Origin: Pelagibacteraceae bacterium AG-422-N09 | GTDB taxonomy: Bacteria > Pseudomonadota > Alphaproteobacteria > Pelagibacterales > AG-422-B15 | DNA: 64,000 nucleotides | NCBI GenBank assembly: GCA_003213515.1 | Contig: QCMV01000005.1 | Span: 1 to 64,000 of the forward strand | Direction of reading: 5' to 3' | Shown: positions 27,152-40,947 of the stretch, piece by piece | Layout: every line of letters begins with the position of its first letter | How positions within the stretch are numbered: the first letter of the stretch is position 1 | Program-made: the position numbers and the translations under genes | The notes under the pieces: generated by a model | The model's input: the letters and a program-made list of their open reading frames with translations, nothing else | What the model was told of the DNA's origin: nothing | Database searches by the model: none

Positions 27152-27976
27152 ATGTCAGTTATTAATCTTAATGAAGCGAGGATATTGATTACAAATGATG
27201 ATGGAATATCTGCAGAGGGTATTAAAATACTAAGAGCTATTGCTAGTGAATTTTCAGATGATGTCTGGGTCGTTGCACCTGAACATGAAAAAAGTGGTGC
27301 ATCACATGCTTTGTCTTTTCAAAACGAATTAACACTTAAAAAGTACGAAGAGAAGACATTTTCAGTTAATGGTACTCCTAGCGATTGTGTTGCAATTGGT
27401 ATAAGCAATGTTTTAAAAGATAAAAGACCAGATTTAATTCTGTCAGGTATCAATAGTGGCTGCAATGTTGGAGAGGATGTTACATATTCAGGTACCATTG
27501 CTGCAGCAATGGAAGGTTTAATTAGACGCATTCCATCAATTGCAATCAGTCAAAATTATGAAGCGGGCAAAAAAAATCAAATTGTTTGGGACGCTTCAAA
27601 AAAATTTTTAAAAAATATTTTACTTGAACTTACAATTCTTGGCTGGCCAAATAATGTCTTCATGAATATTAATTTTCCATATTGCACAGCTGATTTAGTT
27701 AAAAGCATACAGATAACAACACAAGGAAACAGGGAAACTGACGACTTGATAATTAATGAAGTACAGAAGTCAAAATTCAGATTCGGTTTACGAAGGCGGC
27801 TTGAAGAAAATGTTAATCTAAGTATTCCTCCACTAAATGAAACAGTAGAGGGATATATGAGTGATGTAGAAGCACTGGCGGATCATCACATATCAATAAC
27901 ACCTCTTCATTTAGATCTTACGCATCACAAAAGTCTTAGTGATTTAAAAAAAGGTTTAAAAACTGATCTAAATTAA
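27152..27976 (+). CDS. surE: 5'/3'-nucleotidase SurE
   Basis: 274 residues with the family start ILITNDDGISAEGIKIL (metal aspartates D16 and D17) and the phosphate-binding GTPSDCV and SGINSGCNVGEDVTYSGT segments. It dephosphorylates nucleoside monophosphates and is linked to stationary-phase survival. In many alphaproteobacteria pcm follows surE; here the next gene is yajC after a 64-base gap, so pcm is absent at this place. Confidence 0.94.
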   Translation: MSVINLNEARILITNDDGISAEGIKILRAIASEFSDDVWVVAPEHEKSGASHALSFQNELTLKKYEEKTFSVNGTPSDCVAIGISNVLKDKRPDLILSGINSGCNVGEDVTYSGTIAAAMEGLIRRIPSIAISQNYEAGKKNQIVWDASKKFLKNILLELTILGWPNNVFMNINFPYCTADLVKSIQITTQGNRETDDLIINEVQKSKFRFGLRRRLEENVNLSIPPLNETVEGYMSDVEALADHHISITPLHLDLTHHKSLSDLKKGLKTDLN

Positions 27977-28040
27977 TTATTTAGTTCAAAAATATTACCT
28001 AAGTATGTATATTGCCTAAGTTATTTTAAAGGAGAATTTC

Positions 28041-28319
28041 ATGGAACAAATGCTCATTCAACTAATGCCATTATTCTTAATATTTGCGATTTTTTATTTT
28101 TTATTGATAAGACCTCAGCAAAGAAGAGCAAAAGAACATCGAGAGATGGTTGCTGCTGTTCAGCGAGGCGACAAGATCGTCAGCTCAGGAGGAGTAAGAG
28201 GAAAAGTAGTTAAAGTAATCGGAGATACTGATGTGGAGGTTGAAATATCCTCAGGAGTAAATGTTGTAATGATTAAATCAACAATTGCCGAAGTAGAGAA
28301 AGTAAATACATCACAATAA
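28041..28319 (+). CDS. yajC: Preprotein translocase subunit YajC
   Basis: 92 residues with one N-terminal helix (IQLMPLFLIFAIFYFLLI) followed by the conserved RPQQRRAKEHREMVAAVQRGDKIVSSGG. It associates with SecDF in the inner membrane. A strong AAAGGAG precedes the ATG by nine bases. secD begins six bases after its stop. Confidence 0.96.
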   Translation: MEQMLIQLMPLFLIFAIFYFLLIRPQQRRAKEHREMVAAVQRGDKIVSSGGVRGKVVKVIGDTDVEVEISSGVNVVMIKSTIAEVEKVNTSQ

Positions 28320-28325
28320 ATTTTC

Positions 28326-29936
28326 ATGCTGTACTTTTCAAATTTAAAAATATTTTCAGTATTGGCTGTAATCATAATTACTTTACTTTTTGCTGTTCCC
28401 AATTTTTTTGGGAAAGATCAATTAGAAACATTTCCAAATTTTTTTCCTAAGCAACAAGTAAACCTCGGCTTGGACCTTCAAGGGGGCTCACATTTATTGT
28501 TAGAGGTTGATACCAAAGAAATTATAAAGGAGAGAGTGGAAAACCTTAACGCAGACGTTCGAAGAGTCTTAAAGAAAAACAATCTTAATTATAGTAATTT
28601 CAAGGTTTCAAATGAATCCCTTAAATTCATTGTAGAGGGTTTTAATAGCGAAATTCAAAAAGAAATTTCCGAGCTATCCATGAGTAACTCTCAAAATATT
28701 CTTGCAATGGGAGATCAAACTAATCTAATTATTACCCAAGAAGAAAATACTGTTCAGATAAATTTTACTGAAGAATTTATAAAACAATCTGTTTCGAATG
28801 CAGTTGCCCAATCGTTAGAAATTGTTCGAAGGAGAATAGATGAACTTGGCACAAGAGAGCCATCAATACAAAGGCAAGGGTCATCCAGGATAATAATTCA
28901 ATTACCAGGCATTGATGACCCTGACCGTATTAAGTCTTTACTGGGCCAAACGGCCAAACTTACTTTTCAATTGGTTGATACCTCTGTGAATTTTGACCCT
29001 TTTAATCCCTCGAAGGCACCAATTGGTTCAGAAATTTTGGCATCAGACGCAGATGAAGAGTTTAAATACATTGTAAAAAAGCGAATTATGGTTGGAGGTG
29101 AAAATCTTGTTGATGCGCAACCTGGTTTTGATCCTCAAACAAATGAACCAATAGTATCTTTTAGGTTTGATCGTATAGGCGCAACAAAGTTTGGAAGGGT
29201 TACACAGCAAAATGTGGGCAAACCTTTTGCGATTGTACTAGATAATAAAGTGATAAGTGCGCCAGTAATAAGGGAAGCTATTTTGGGTGGTTCTGGTCAG
29301 ATTTCTGGCGGTTTTGACTCTGAAGAAGCAAATGATCTTGCTATTCTTTTGCGAGCTGGTGCTTTACCGGCCCCACTTATTATTCTAGAAGAAAGGTCAG
29401 TTGGACCTGATCTTGGTGCTGACTCAATTGAAGCGGGTCAATTTGCAGCAATAATTGGTTTTATTGCTGTCATTATTTTTATGATATTTGTCTATCGATA
29501 TTTTGGTCTGCTAGCAGATATAGCATTAATTATAAACTTATTTATGGTCCTTGGCGTTTTATCTTTGTTTCAAGCAACTCTAACATTACCTGGTATCGCT
29601 GGAATAATATTAACAATTGGAATGGCTGTGGATGCAAATGTTCTAATTTTTGAGAGAGTAAAAGAAGAAATTAGAAATGGATCGAATATGATGAATGCTG
29701 TTGAAAACGGGTATAAAAGAGCTTTATCAACTATATTAGATGCAAATATCACAACATTGATTGCTGCAATAATATTATTTTTCATGGCTTCGGGGCCAGT
29801 GAGAGGTTTCTCCATTACATTGGCTATTGGAATCTTTACATCAGTTTTCACTGCATTTACTTTCACAAGGTTACTAATTTCATTTAACGCTGAAAGATTA
29901 AAACCAAATTTTGTAGGTCTAAGTAAAAATGCTTAA
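28326..29936 (+). CDS. secD: Protein translocase subunit SecD
   Basis: 536 residues. An N-terminal helix is followed by the conserved VNLGLDLQGGSHLLLEVD. The large periplasmic P1 domain spans about residues 40-360. Five C-terminal helices carry GAVDANVLIFERVKEE-type sequence (here GMAVDANVLIFERVKEE). With SecF it uses the proton gradient to help pull exported proteins through SecYEG. It overlaps secF by eight bases. Confidence 0.97.
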   Translation: MLYFSNLKIFSVLAVIIITLLFAVPNFFGKDQLETFPNFFPKQQVNLGLDLQGGSHLLLEVDTKEIIKERVENLNADVRRVLKKNNLNYSNFKVSNESLKFIVEGFNSEIQKEISELSMSNSQNILAMGDQTNLIITQEENTVQINFTEEFIKQSVSNAVAQSLEIVRRRIDELGTREPSIQRQGSSRIIIQLPGIDDPDRIKSLLGQTAKLTFQLVDTSVNFDPFNPSKAPIGSEILASDADEEFKYIVKKRIMVGGENLVDAQPGFDPQTNEPIVSFRFDRIGATKFGRVTQQNVGKPFAIVLDNKVISAPVIREAILGGSGQISGGFDSEEANDLAILLRAGALPAPLIILEERSVGPDLGADSIEAGQFAAIIGFIAVIIFMIFVYRYFGLLADIALIINLFMVLGVLSLFQATLTLPGIAGIILTIGMAVDANVLIFERVKEEIRNGSNMMNAVENGYKRALSTILDANITTLIAAIILFFMASGPVRGFSITLAIGIFTSVFTAFTFTRLLISFNAERLKPNFVGLSKNA

Positions 29937-30855
29937 TATATCTGGAACACAAATTAATTTTTTAAAAGTAAGGGTAATTACCTTTATTCTTTCTACAATA
30001 TTGATATTTCTTTCAATAGGGGCTTTTTTTGTAAATGGATTGAATTTTGGAATTGATTTTAAGGGTGGTACACTTATTGAAATCGAAACATCTCAAGAAA
30101 TAGAAATTTCTGGTTTAAGAGATAACTTAAATACCCTTGAATTAGGTGATGTTCAAGTTCAAGAATTTGGATCAAGTAAAAATTTACTTATTAGAGTGGA
30201 GCAACAACTGGGTGGAGATCAAGTTCAACAAGATGTTGTTCAAATAGTGAAAGATAGCTTAGGGTCTTATCTTTCATCCGATATTAATTTTAGAAGAACT
30301 GAGGTTGTAGGACCTAAGGTTAGTGGAGAATTAATACAATCTGGTGCTATAGCAATTTTTGTCGCTGTATTTGCCATGCTTGTTTACATTTGGTTTAGGT
30401 TTGAATGGCAGTTTTCACTTGGAGCAGTTCTCGCACTTGTTCATGACGTCATATTAACCATAGGTGTTTTTTGTATAACTCAATTAGAGTTCAATTTACC
30501 CATCATTGCTGCAATACTTACTATTGTTGGATACTCTATGAACGATACAGTTGTTGTCTACGATAGGGTCAGAGAAAACTTACGTAAGTACCGTTCAAAG
30601 GAAATTACAGATTTATTAAATTTGTCAATTAACGATACTTTATCAAGAACAATCGTCACTTCTGTGACTACGCTTTTAGCTTTGTTATCGTTATTCATTT
30701 TTGGAGGTGAAGTTATTAAAGGATTTACGTTTGCAATGATTTGGGGAGTTATAGTTGGAACATATTCATCAATTTTTGTAGCAGCGCCATTACTGAGATA
30801 CCTTGATGTAAAACGTGAGTGGAATACGACGTCAGCAGTAGACTCAACTAGATAA
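29929..30855 (+). CDS. secF: Protein translocase subunit SecF
   Basis: 308 residues, six helices. The family motif NFGIDFKGGTLIEIE follows the first helix, and GYSMNDTVVVYDRVREN lies near helix 4. It partners SecD; the start overlaps the secD end, which supports coupled translation. It is convergent with the PuuD-like gene, one base apart. Confidence 0.97.
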   Translation: MLNISGTQINFLKVRVITFILSTILIFLSIGAFFVNGLNFGIDFKGGTLIEIETSQEIEISGLRDNLNTLELGDVQVQEFGSSKNLLIRVEQQLGGDQVQQDVVQIVKDSLGSYLSSDINFRRTEVVGPKVSGELIQSGAIAIFVAVFAMLVYIWFRFEWQFSLGAVLALVHDVILTIGVFCITQLEFNLPIIAAILTIVGYSMNDTVVVYDRVRENLRKYRSKEITDLLNLSINDTLSRTIVTSVTTLLALLSLFIFGGEVIKGFTFAMIWGVIVGTYSSIFVAAPLLRYLDVKREWNTTSAVDSTR

Positions 30856-30856
30856 T

Positions 30857-31465
30857 TTAGTAAAGATTTTGTGCAACTACCATTGCTAACAGCATAGGAA
30901 TGGATAGCACGGTGTTTGTTCTTGAGAATAGCATTGCTGTTCTAGCTGATTTTGCTTTTGTATCTGCATCAACTTCAACAATTCCTAATGCTTTCTTTTG
31001 ATTTGGCCAAATAACCATCCATACATTATAAGCCATTATGATAGCAAGCCACATACCAATTCCTATTGTAAGTTCTTTACCATTAAATCCATAAGCCAAT
31101 GTAAATGTAAGAGCATTGACTGATCCCTCATGTCCATAATAAAGAGCTAGAGTTGTAAGACCTGTAATCAATGTTGCCAAAGCAGCCCATCTGAACCAGA
31201 AAAGAGCCGCAGGGGCAATAACTTTTCCTATCGCTGGTTTTTGCTCATCAGGAATATTTGGCATATTAGGAATCTGTACGAAGTTAAAGTAATAGAGGAG
31301 GCCAATCCACATGACACCAGATATGACGTGAAGAAATCTCGAAAGTGAGGCCCAATATAGTTGGTCAAAGCCACCATAGTGGCCTGTAACCATAATGAGT
31401 AAAAGAATTGCCAACAAAGTTCCAAGAATGACTGTTCTTTGCAATGATTGTAATATTGATGCCAT
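30857..31465 (-). CDS. PuuD-like membrane protein (urate oxidase N-terminal domain family)
   Basis: 202 residues with about five hydrophobic helices, including one near residue 13-27, one at HVISGVMWIGLLYYFNFVQ and one at ALFWFRWAALATLITGLTTL. This matches the membrane domain found at the N-terminus of PuuD, described as a urate hydroxylase membrane domain, but here it stands alone without the cytochrome c domain of full PuuD. Conserved histidines and arginines in the helices could bind heme. No purine genes are next to it, so the urate role is uncertain. Confidence 0.65.
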   Translation of the reverse strand: MASILQSLQRTVILGTLLAILLLIMVTGHYGGFDQLYWASLSRFLHVISGVMWIGLLYYFNFVQIPNMPNIPDEQKPAIGKVIAPAALFWFRWAALATLITGLTTLALYYGHEGSVNALTFTLAYGFNGKELTIGIGMWLAIIMAYNVWMVIWPNQKKALGIVEVDADTKAKSARTAMLFSRTNTVLSIPMLLAMVVAQNLY

Positions 31466-31513
31466 TAACGATTCATAGCATGTTTTATGCGTGTGTGTAA
31501 AATATTAATGTGT

Positions 31514-34342
31514 CTATTTGAGAATTTTATTTAAATACTGTCCTGTATAACTTTTTTTGAGTTTTGCAATATCTTCTGGTGAACCGCTTCCTATTATTTC
31601 ACCGCCACCGTCACCCCCTTCTGGGCCCAAGTCAATGATCCAATCAGCTGTTTTTATGACGTCTAAATTATGCTCTATCACAACAACAGTGTTACCTTGA
31701 TCTACTAAAATTTGGAGTACTTCAAGTAGTTTCTTAATGTCATGGACATGAAGTCCCGTAGTTGGCTCATCAAGTATGTACAAGGTTTTGCCTGTGGCTC
31801 TTTTTGAAAGTTCTTTTGAAAGTTTAATTCTTTGCGCTTCACCACCCGATAAAGTAGTAGCTTGCTGACCAATTTTTATATAGCCAAGCCCTACATTTTG
31901 AAGTGTATCGAGTTTCTTTTTAATCATTGGGATTGCTTCAAAAAAAGAACATCCTTCTTCAACTGTCATATCTAAAATATCTGCAATACTCTTATCTTTG
32001 TACTTAATCTCAAGCGTTTCTCTGTTGTATCTTTTGCCCTCACATTCATCGCAAGTGACATATACATCAGGAAGAAAGTGCATCTCTATCTTAATGACAC
32101 CGTCACCTTCACAAGCTTCGCATCTACCGCCCTTAACATTAAATGAAAATCTTCCAGCTTTATAACCTCTGGCTTTTGATTCTGGCAAACCGGTAAACCA
32201 ATCTCTTATAAAAGTGAAGGCTCCGGTATAAGTTGCAGGATTTGATCTTGGGGTCCTTCCAATTGGAGATTGGTCAATATCTATAACTTTATCTAGCTCT
32301 TGAAGACCCTTTATTTCCTTGTGCTTTGCAGGTGTGTACCTTGACCCGTTCAACGTTTGTGCGACTGACTTAAAAAGCGTATTAATTGTTAAAGTTGATT
32401 TACCACTACCAGAAACTCCGGTAATACAAGTAAGTGTTCCAAGAGGAATTTCGCAGTCGACATTTTTAAGATTATTGCCCTCAGCTTTTATAATTTCTAT
32501 ATATTTATCATTTAGCGCTTTTCTTCTAATGCTAGGTATCTCAATTTTTAGTTTACCAGATAAGTATTGACCAGTTATGCTATTTTGATTTTTTTTAATT
32601 TTAGTAACATTACCCTCAGCAACTACTCTTCCGCCATTTACGCCAGCAGCCGGTCCCAAGTCAACTACATGATCAGCTGTCGTGATTGCCTCTTCATCAT
32701 GCTCAACGACAATAACTGTATTTCCAAGATCTCTTAATCTTTTAAGAGTTTTTAGCAATCTTTCATTATCACGCTGATGCAAGCCAATCGAGGGTTCGTC
32801 TAGCACATAGAGAACTCCTGTCAAACCTGATCCAATTTGTGATGCAAGACGAATACGCTGTGACTCACCACCTGATAAACTACCCGAACCTCTTGAAAGA
32901 GTTAGATATTCAAGACCTACATTATTTAAAAAAAGTATCCTTTCATTGAGTTCCTTAAGAATTCTAAATGCAATTTCTTTTTCTTTTTTTGTTAATTTTT
33001 TTTCAAGTTTCTGAAACCAAATAACAAGTTCTTTAATAGATTTGTCGCATACTTCACCTATGTGCAGCTTGTCTATCTTTACAGCCAATGCAGTCTCTTT
33101 AAGTCTAAAACCATTACATGCATGACATCTTACTTCACTCTGATATCTCTCAATTCTTCCACGCATCCAATCACTTTCTGTCTCTAGATATCTGCGCTCA
33201 AGATTATTGATTACTCCTTCGAAAGGTCTTTCATATTCATAACCGTCATCATAAGTAAATTTTAATTCTGTTTCTCCAGACCCATAAAGAACTATGTTTT
33301 GAATTTTTTTTCCCAATGATTTCCAGGGTGTATCAAGTGAAAATTTATATTTTCTAGCTACAACCTTTAATATATTTCTAAAATACCCGTATCTCGAGAC
33401 TGGCCAAGGAGCAAGTGCGTCCTCATTTATTGAAAGGTTTTTATTTGGAACAACTAAATTAGGATCAATTGATAAATCGGTACCAATTCCATCACACTCT
33501 TCACACGCTCCATAAGGATTATTAAAAGAAAATAACCTTGGTTCAATTTCGTCAATTGTGAAACCGGATACAGGACAAGCAAATTTTGATGAAAATAGTT
33601 CATTATCTACTTTACCATTTTTCATCTCGAAGTTTTCAACGATCACCAATCCATCACTTAAATTGAGGGCAGTTTCTACACTATCCGCCAACCTGTTACC
33701 TATTTCATCGTTTAGTACGATACGGTCTACTACAACCTCGATGTCATGTTTCTTTTTTTTATCAATTTCAGGTAAAGAGTCGAATTCGTATAATTCCCCA
33801 TCAATCTTTACTCTTTGAAAACCTTTCTTGTGCAATTCTTGTAATTCCTTTTTGTACTCACCTTTTCTTCCTCTGATAATTGGAGACAATATTAGAAACT
33901 TTGAACCTATTTCTCTTTCTTTTATTCGATCAACTATTTGGGTCACTGTCTGACTTTTAATGGGTAATCCTGTTGCAGGAGAATAGGGTATTCCAACTCT
34001 CGCAAAAAGAAGACGAAGATAATCATACACCTCAGTAACAGTACCAACTGTTGACCTAGGATTTTTTGATGTTGTTTTTTGTTCGATGGAAATTGCTGGA
34101 CTTAACCCTTCTATTAAATCAACATTTGGTTTTTGCATCATTTGCAAAAACTGTCTTGCATAAGCTGATAAGCTCTCAACGTATCTTCTTTGACCTTCAG
34201 CATAAATAGTATCAAAAGCAAGGGAAGATTTACCTGAGCCAGACAAACCAGTTATTATTGTCAGCTTCTCACGGGGTATTTTGACGTTAACATTTTTTAA
34301 ATTATGCTCACGAGCCCCTTGTACAGAAATTGTCTTACTCAT
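31514..34342 (-). CDS. uvrA: Excinuclease ABC subunit A
   Basis: 942 residues, the standard UvrA length. Two ABC ATPase modules are present, with Walker [15 protein letters not shown] near residue 35 and [10 protein letters not shown] in the second half, signatures [14 protein letters not shown] and [14 protein letters not shown], and CxxC zinc modules ([20 protein letters not shown]). It recognises DNA damage for nucleotide excision repair. It is divergent from ssb with 109 bases between starts. No clear LexA box was found there. Confidence 0.97.
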   Translation of the reverse strand: MSKTISVQGAREHNLKNVNVKIPREKLTIITGLSGSGKSSLAFDTIYAEGQRRYVESLSAYARQFLQMMQKPNVDLIEGLSPAISIEQKTTSKNPRSTVGTVTEVYDYLRLLFARVGIPYSPATGLPIKSQTVTQIVDRIKEREIGSKFLILSPIIRGRKGEYKKELQELHKKGFQRVKIDGELYEFDSLPEIDKKKKHDIEVVVDRIVLNDEIGNRLADSVETALNLSDGLVIVENFEMKNGKVDNELFSSKFACPVSGFTIDEIEPRLFSFNNPYGACEECDGIGTDLSIDPNLVVPNKNLSINEDALAPWPVSRYGYFRNILKVVARKYKFSLDTPWKSLGKKIQNIVLYGSGETELKFTYDDGYEYERPFEGVINNLERRYLETESDWMRGRIERYQSEVRCHACNGFRLKETALAVKIDKLHIGEVCDKSIKELVIWFQKLEKKLTKKEKEIAFRILKELNERILFLNNVGLEYLTLSRGSGSLSGGESQRIRLASQIGSGLTGVLYVLDEPSIGLHQRDNERLLKTLKRLRDLGNTVIVVEHDEEAITTADHVVDLGPAAGVNGGRVVAEGNVTKIKKNQNSITGQYLSGKLKIEIPSIRRKALNDKYIEIIKAEGNNLKNVDCEIPLGTLTCITGVSGSGKSTLTINTLFKSVAQTLNGSRYTPAKHKEIKGLQELDKVIDIDQSPIGRTPRSNPATYTGAFTFIRDWFTGLPESKARGYKAGRFSFNVKGGRCEACEGDGVIKIEMHFLPDVYVTCDECEGKRYNRETLEIKYKDKSIADILDMTVEEGCSFFEAIPMIKKKLDTLQNVGLGYIKIGQQATTLSGGEAQRIKLSKELSKRATGKTLYILDEPTTGLHVHDIKKLLEVLQILVDQGNTVVVIEHNLDVIKTADWIIDLGPEGGDGGGEIIGSGSPEDIAKLKKSYTGQYLNKILK

Positions 34343-34451
34343 AAGAATTAATTAATCTTAACACTCCTGATTTAAAGATAACCTGTGCATAAACAGCAAA
34401 ATAGGGATTTTTGTATGTACAGTGTATCAATATCTGGATAAATTACAGTAT

Positions 34452-34910
34452 ATGGCTGCTAGTTTAAATAAAGTAATGCTAATAGGTAATCTTGGAGCAG
34501 ATCCCGTAATTCGTCAGACTCAAGATGGAAAAAGGCTTGCCCAACTTAGCTTAGCTACATCCGAGTCATGGAAAGACAAGGCTACAGGAGAGAAAAAAGA
34601 AAAAACCAGTTGGCACAGAATAGTCATATTTAACGATGGTTTAGCAGGTGTTGTTGAGAGTTACCTTAAAAAAGGTTCAAAAATTTACATTGAAGGCCAA
34701 TTACAAACTAGGAAATTTACAGATCAAAGCGGAGTTGAAAAATATACGACGGAAATAGTTCTTGGAAACTATAATGGCACACTTACCATGCTTGACTCAA
34801 GGAACTCAGGAGGCGGCGATTCAATTCCAGATATGGGTTCAGATATAAATCAAGACATGGGAGACAGTGCTCCACCTGACCTTGATATAGACGACGAAAT
34901 ACCCTTTTAA
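34452..34910 (+). CDS. ssb: Single-stranded DNA-binding protein
   Basis: 152 residues from the ATG at 34452 ([22 protein letters not shown]). An upstream in-frame ATG at 34422 would add [10 protein letters not shown], which no SSB has. The OB-fold covers about residues 1-110. A short glycine- and aspartate-rich linker follows, and the tail DIDDEIPF is the standard SSB partner-binding tip. It binds single-stranded DNA in replication and repair. Confidence 0.96.
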   Translation: MAASLNKVMLIGNLGADPVIRQTQDGKRLAQLSLATSESWKDKATGEKKEKTSWHRIVIFNDGLAGVVESYLKKGSKIYIEGQLQTRKFTDQSGVEKYTTEIVLGNYNGTLTMLDSRNSGGGDSIPDMGSDINQDMGDSAPPDLDIDDEIPF

Positions 34911-35032
34911 GTCTACTTTTTTCAATCGAAAACTGGGTAAATTTCTGATATAATCTTCTTAATTTTTATAACAAAATCGTGCTTATTTTTCCTATTTTTT
35001 AGGGATTTTTAGCGCTTCAATAGGTAATAGAA

Positions 35033-37738
35033 TTGACTGATTCCAAGGATCAAAATGAAGATCTTAAAACAGGTAAAGAGCAATCTGTAATCCCCATATT
35101 AATCGATACAGAAATGCAAAATTCTTACCTCGATTACGCTATGAGCGTAATCGTTAGCAGGGCATTACCCGATGTTAGAGACGGACTAAAACCAGTTCAC
35201 AGACGGATTTTATATGCAATGCATGAGTCAGGCTATGAGTGGAATAAGCAACATAGAAAGAGTGCTCGAGTTGTCGGTGATGTTATTGGTAAATATCATC
35301 CGCATGGAGATCAAGCTGTTTATGATGCGTTGGTCAGACTTGCCCAAGACTTCTCAATGAGTGTGCCACTATTAGATGGTCAAGGTAATTTTGGATCAAT
35401 GGATGGTGATAGGGCTGCTGCAATGAGATACACGGAAGTTAGAATGGCAAAAATTGCTAGTTTCCTTCTAGAAGATATAGAAAAAGAAACGGTCGACTTC
35501 AGACCTAATTATGATGAAACTGAAAGTGAGCCATCTGTTCTTCCTGCAAAATATCCAAACCTACTTGTCAACGGAGCAGGCGGTATAGCCGTTGGTATGG
35601 CGACTAACATTTTGCCTCATAATTTAGGAGAGGTCATTGATGCTAGTATTGCTTACCTTAAAAATACCAATGTAACTTTTGAGGAAATAAATCAAATTAT
35701 AAAAGGCCCAGACTTTCCTACGGGTGGAACAATTATTGGCATAAAAGGCATAAAAGACTCTCAGTCATCAGGAAGAGGCTCAATCATTGTTCAGGCAAAA
35801 TCAAACATAGAGGAATTTAAAACAGATCGAGAGGCAATCGTATTTACCGAAGTACCTTACCAAGTTAACAAATCATCTTTGCTTGAGAAAATAGCTGAAC
35901 TTGTCAGAGATAAAAAAATTGATGGTATAAGTGATTTGAGAGATGAGTCTGACCGCCAAGGAGTGAGGGTTGTTGTTGAATTAAAAAAAGGGGTAATATC
36001 ACAAGTTGTATTAAATAAATTATATAAATTTACTGCACTACAAAGTTCTTACGGTGTTAATTCATTGGCGTTGGTAAACGGAAAACCAAAATTAATGAAT
36101 ATAAAAGAATTCATTCACCATTTTATAGAATTCAGAAAAGAAATTATCAGAAACAGGACTCGTCATGATCTCGGCAAAGCAAGAGATAGGGCCCATGTAT
36201 TGATTGGTCTAGCAGTTGCTGTTGCTAATGTTGATCAAATAATAGAAATAATTAAAAGCTCCAAAGATCCTAATGAGGCAAGAACCTCGCTTCTTAAAAC
36301 TAAGTGGCTAAGCAAGGATATTGATGATTTATTAAAGTTAGTTGATGACCCAAGGCAAATTAAAAATGAAAAAGAAATTTATTTAACTGACGAGCAGGCC
36401 AAAGCGATATTAGAGTTAAGGTTGCAACGTATGACAGCTCTAGGTAAAGATGAGATCAAGTCAGAGTTATCAGATCTTTCCAATCAAATAAACAAATTCC
36501 TCTCAATATTAAGGGATACTGAGGTATTGAATGATGTAATAAATGTTGAGCTAAATGAAATTAAAAAGCAATTTGCAATACCAAGAAGAACAGAAATTAA
36601 TGAGGGCGAGGCTACAGATATTGATCAAGAAGACCTAGTTCAAAGAAGCGATATGGTCGTAAGTGTAACAAACTCAGGTTATATAAAAAGGGTTCCTTTA
36701 AATATGTACAGAGCACAGAAAAGAGGTGGCAAAGGAAGAGCGGGAATGAAAACCAATGAAGAAGATTTTGTAACTCAAGTTTTTACATCAAGTACTCATG
36801 ACAATATGTTGTTTTTCTCGTCTGGAGGAATAGCTTACAAACTTAAGACATGGAAGATTCCTGAGTCATCACCCCAAGCTAAGGGCAAAGCAATAATCAA
36901 TCTCTTAAATCTTAAAGACACTGAAAGTCTATCAAGTATCCTTGTGTTGCCAGAAAATAAACAATCAAATGGAAATGAGTATTTAATATTTGCTACATCA
37001 GACGGCAGCATCAGAAAAAATAGTTTAGAAGATTTCAAAAGGATTCAAGCAAATGGTAAAATTGCAATGAAATTAGATAATAATAATGCAATCGTAGGTG
37101 TGAAACTTTGTAGTGATGAAGACGATATTTTACTATCAACAAAACATGGAAAGTGTATTCGAACTCCTGTTTCAAAACTGAGAACAACTAAAAGTAGAAG
37201 TTCGGTAGGTGTAAGGGGTATCAGGCTAACAAAAGATGATAAAATTATTTCAATTTCTGTCATTTCTCATACTGATGTATCGTCAGCAGAAGCAAAAGCT
37301 TACTTAAAAATGATTTCAAAGGAAAAAGGAATTCAAGAAGAAACTGAGAGTGACGATAATGATACTGATAACTCTGTTTCTGACATTGAAATATCTAAGG
37401 ATCGATATGATGAATTAAAAGCGAGAGAGCAATTCATTTTAACCGTTACTGAAAATGGCTTTGGCAAAAGATCTTCTTCTTACCAGTTTAGAGTTTCTAA
37501 TCGCGGCGGATCGGGCATTATGTGTATTGCGACATCAGATAGAAATGGCGAAGTTCTAGCTTCTTTTCCAGTCAATAATGATGATGACATAATGCTGATA
37601 ACTAAAACAGGTCAATTAATTCGCTGCCCGGTAAAAGATGTTCGCGTAGCTGGTAGAAATACGCAGGGAGTAAGTATATTTAAAACAACAAAAGAAGAAA
37701 AAGTTGTTTCTGCAAGCAGAGTTGAGCTAGATAGCTAA
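35033..37738 (+). CDS. gyrA: DNA gyrase subunit A
   Basis: 901 residues if the TTG at 35033 is the start. The next ATG (35117) falls at [20 protein letters not shown] and would remove residues every GyrA keeps, so TTG or another non-ATG codon is required. The catalytic tyrosine is in [11 protein letters not shown]. The GyrA box QKRGGKGR and the six-bladed C-terminal wrapping domain follow, with an acidic insert ([16 protein letters not shown]) common in alphaproteobacteria. It introduces negative supercoils with GyrB, which is not in this window. Confidence 0.96.
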   Translation: MTDSKDQNEDLKTGKEQSVIPILIDTEMQNSYLDYAMSVIVSRALPDVRDGLKPVHRRILYAMHESGYEWNKQHRKSARVVGDVIGKYHPHGDQAVYDALVRLAQDFSMSVPLLDGQGNFGSMDGDRAAAMRYTEVRMAKIASFLLEDIEKETVDFRPNYDETESEPSVLPAKYPNLLVNGAGGIAVGMATNILPHNLGEVIDASIAYLKNTNVTFEEINQIIKGPDFPTGGTIIGIKGIKDSQSSGRGSIIVQAKSNIEEFKTDREAIVFTEVPYQVNKSSLLEKIAELVRDKKIDGISDLRDESDRQGVRVVVELKKGVISQVVLNKLYKFTALQSSYGVNSLALVNGKPKLMNIKEFIHHFIEFRKEIIRNRTRHDLGKARDRAHVLIGLAVAVANVDQIIEIIKSSKDPNEARTSLLKTKWLSKDIDDLLKLVDDPRQIKNEKEIYLTDEQAKAILELRLQRMTALGKDEIKSELSDLSNQINKFLSILRDTEVLNDVINVELNEIKKQFAIPRRTEINEGEATDIDQEDLVQRSDMVVSVTNSGYIKRVPLNMYRAQKRGGKGRAGMKTNEEDFVTQVFTSSTHDNMLFFSSGGIAYKLKTWKIPESSPQAKGKAIINLLNLKDTESLSSILVLPENKQSNGNEYLIFATSDGSIRKNSLEDFKRIQANGKIAMKLDNNNAIVGVKLCSDEDDILLSTKHGKCIRTPVSKLRTTKSRSSVGVRGIRLTKDDKIISISVISHTDVSSAEAKAYLKMISKEKGIQEETESDDNDTDNSVSDIEISKDRYDELKAREQFILTVTENGFGKRSSSYQFRVSNRGGSGIMCIATSDRNGEVLASFPVNNDDDIMLITKTGQLIRCPVKDVRVAGRNTQGVSIFKTTKEEKVVSASRVELDS

Positions 37739-37782
37739 TAAATTACTAGAGGTCTTTAAATAATCATTATATATTCCCAAAT

Positions 37783-38262
37783 ATGAGTAGAACTGGCATA
37801 TATCCTGGAAGCTTCGATCCCATTCATAAAGGGCACATTGATATTATCAATAGGGCTACAAAACTTGTTGATAAATTATATATCGCAGTTGCTGACAGCC
37901 CGCATAAATCACCTTTATTTGATTTAGATGAAAGAAAAGAAATGATAGAAAATGAGTTTTCATCAAATGATAAAATTGAAGTAATTGCATTTGATAATTT
38001 ATTGATTGATTTAGCTAATTCGCTAGATGCAAAGATACTCATAAGGGGTCTTCGTGTTGTTTCTGATTTTGAATATGAGTTTCAGATGTTGGGTATGAAT
38101 AGACAATTAGATAATAATATTGAAACAGTATTCTTGATGGCAGACGCTCAACGGCAATCAATTTCCTCTAATTTTGTAAAAGAAATTGCACGTTTGGGAG
38201 GAAATATCAGTAATTTTACAAATAAATTTGTTGAGCAAAAATTAAAAGATAAATTCAAATAA
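37783..38262 (+). CDS. coaD: Phosphopantetheine adenylyltransferase
   Basis: 159 residues with the nucleotidyltransferase start GIYPGSFDPIHKGHIDII (HxGH at residues 15-18) and the C-terminal ISSNFVKEIARLGGNIS. It makes dephospho-CoA from 4'-phosphopantetheine and ATP, the fourth step in CoA synthesis. It follows gyrA by 44 bases and precedes the cyclophilin gene by five. Confidence 0.97.
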   Translation: MSRTGIYPGSFDPIHKGHIDIINRATKLVDKLYIAVADSPHKSPLFDLDERKEMIENEFSSNDKIEVIAFDNLLIDLANSLDAKILIRGLRVVSDFEYEFQMLGMNRQLDNNIETVFLMADAQRQSISSNFVKEIARLGGNISNFTNKFVEQKLKDKFK

Positions 38263-38267
38263 ATAAA

Positions 38268-38819
38268 ATGAAATTAATAAGAACTTTAATCTTTGTATTT
38301 TCATTTTTTATAGCGTTAATCGCAGAAGGAGTTGTCATGGCAAATGATCCAGAAAATTCAATCCAAATAGAGCTGAAAGATGGTAATGTAATAATAGAAT
38401 TACTACCTGATATTGCTCCAAATCACGTAAATAGAATTAAAGAACTTGCAAGAGAAGGCTTTTATGATGGAGTACCCTTTCACCGTGTTATAGAGGGCTT
38501 TATGGCTCAAACTGGTGATGGCGAAAATAGAAATGGAACAGGCGGATCAACCAAACCTGATTTGAAAAATGAATTTGGTAATACACCTCATCTTCGTGGA
38601 ACAGTATCAATGGCAAGAACAGCCGACCCGGATTCAGCTAATAGTCAATTTTTTATATGTTTTGCCGAGGCTCCACATCTAGATGGCCAGTATACTGTTT
38701 TTGGTCAAGTCGTAGAAGGGATGGAGTTTGTTGACAAGATTAAACGAGGAGAACCAGGCTCTGGAAGTGTAGATGACCCAGATGAAATGATAACTGTAAG
38801 GGTCATTTCAGATCTATAA
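38268..38819 (+). CDS. Periplasmic cyclophilin-type peptidyl-prolyl isomerase
   Basis: 183 residues with an N-terminal hydrophobic signal (about 5-22, cleavage probably near VMA-N). The cyclophilin core contains FHRVIEGFMAQTGDGENRNGTGG, the active-site arginine region, and SQFFICFAEAPHLDGQYTVFGQV. It speeds cis-trans proline isomerisation during folding, here most likely in the periplasm. It lies between coaD and queA in the conserved alphaproteobacterial order. Confidence 0.93.
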   Translation: MKLIRTLIFVFSFFIALIAEGVVMANDPENSIQIELKDGNVIIELLPDIAPNHVNRIKELAREGFYDGVPFHRVIEGFMAQTGDGENRNGTGGSTKPDLKNEFGNTPHLRGTVSMARTADPDSANSQFFICFAEAPHLDGQYTVFGQVVEGMEFVDKIKRGEPGSGSVDDPDEMITVRVISDL

Positions 38820-38824
38820 TTTTC

Positions 38825-40947
<2,123 letters not shown>

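Noticed and set aside
34431..34449. CTGGATAAATTACAG between uvrA and ssb looked like a LexA box
   Set aside because: The spacer between CTG and CAG is nine bases, one short of the gammaproteobacterial pattern, and no GTTC-N7-GAAC or GAAC-N4-GAAC alphaproteobacterial box is present.
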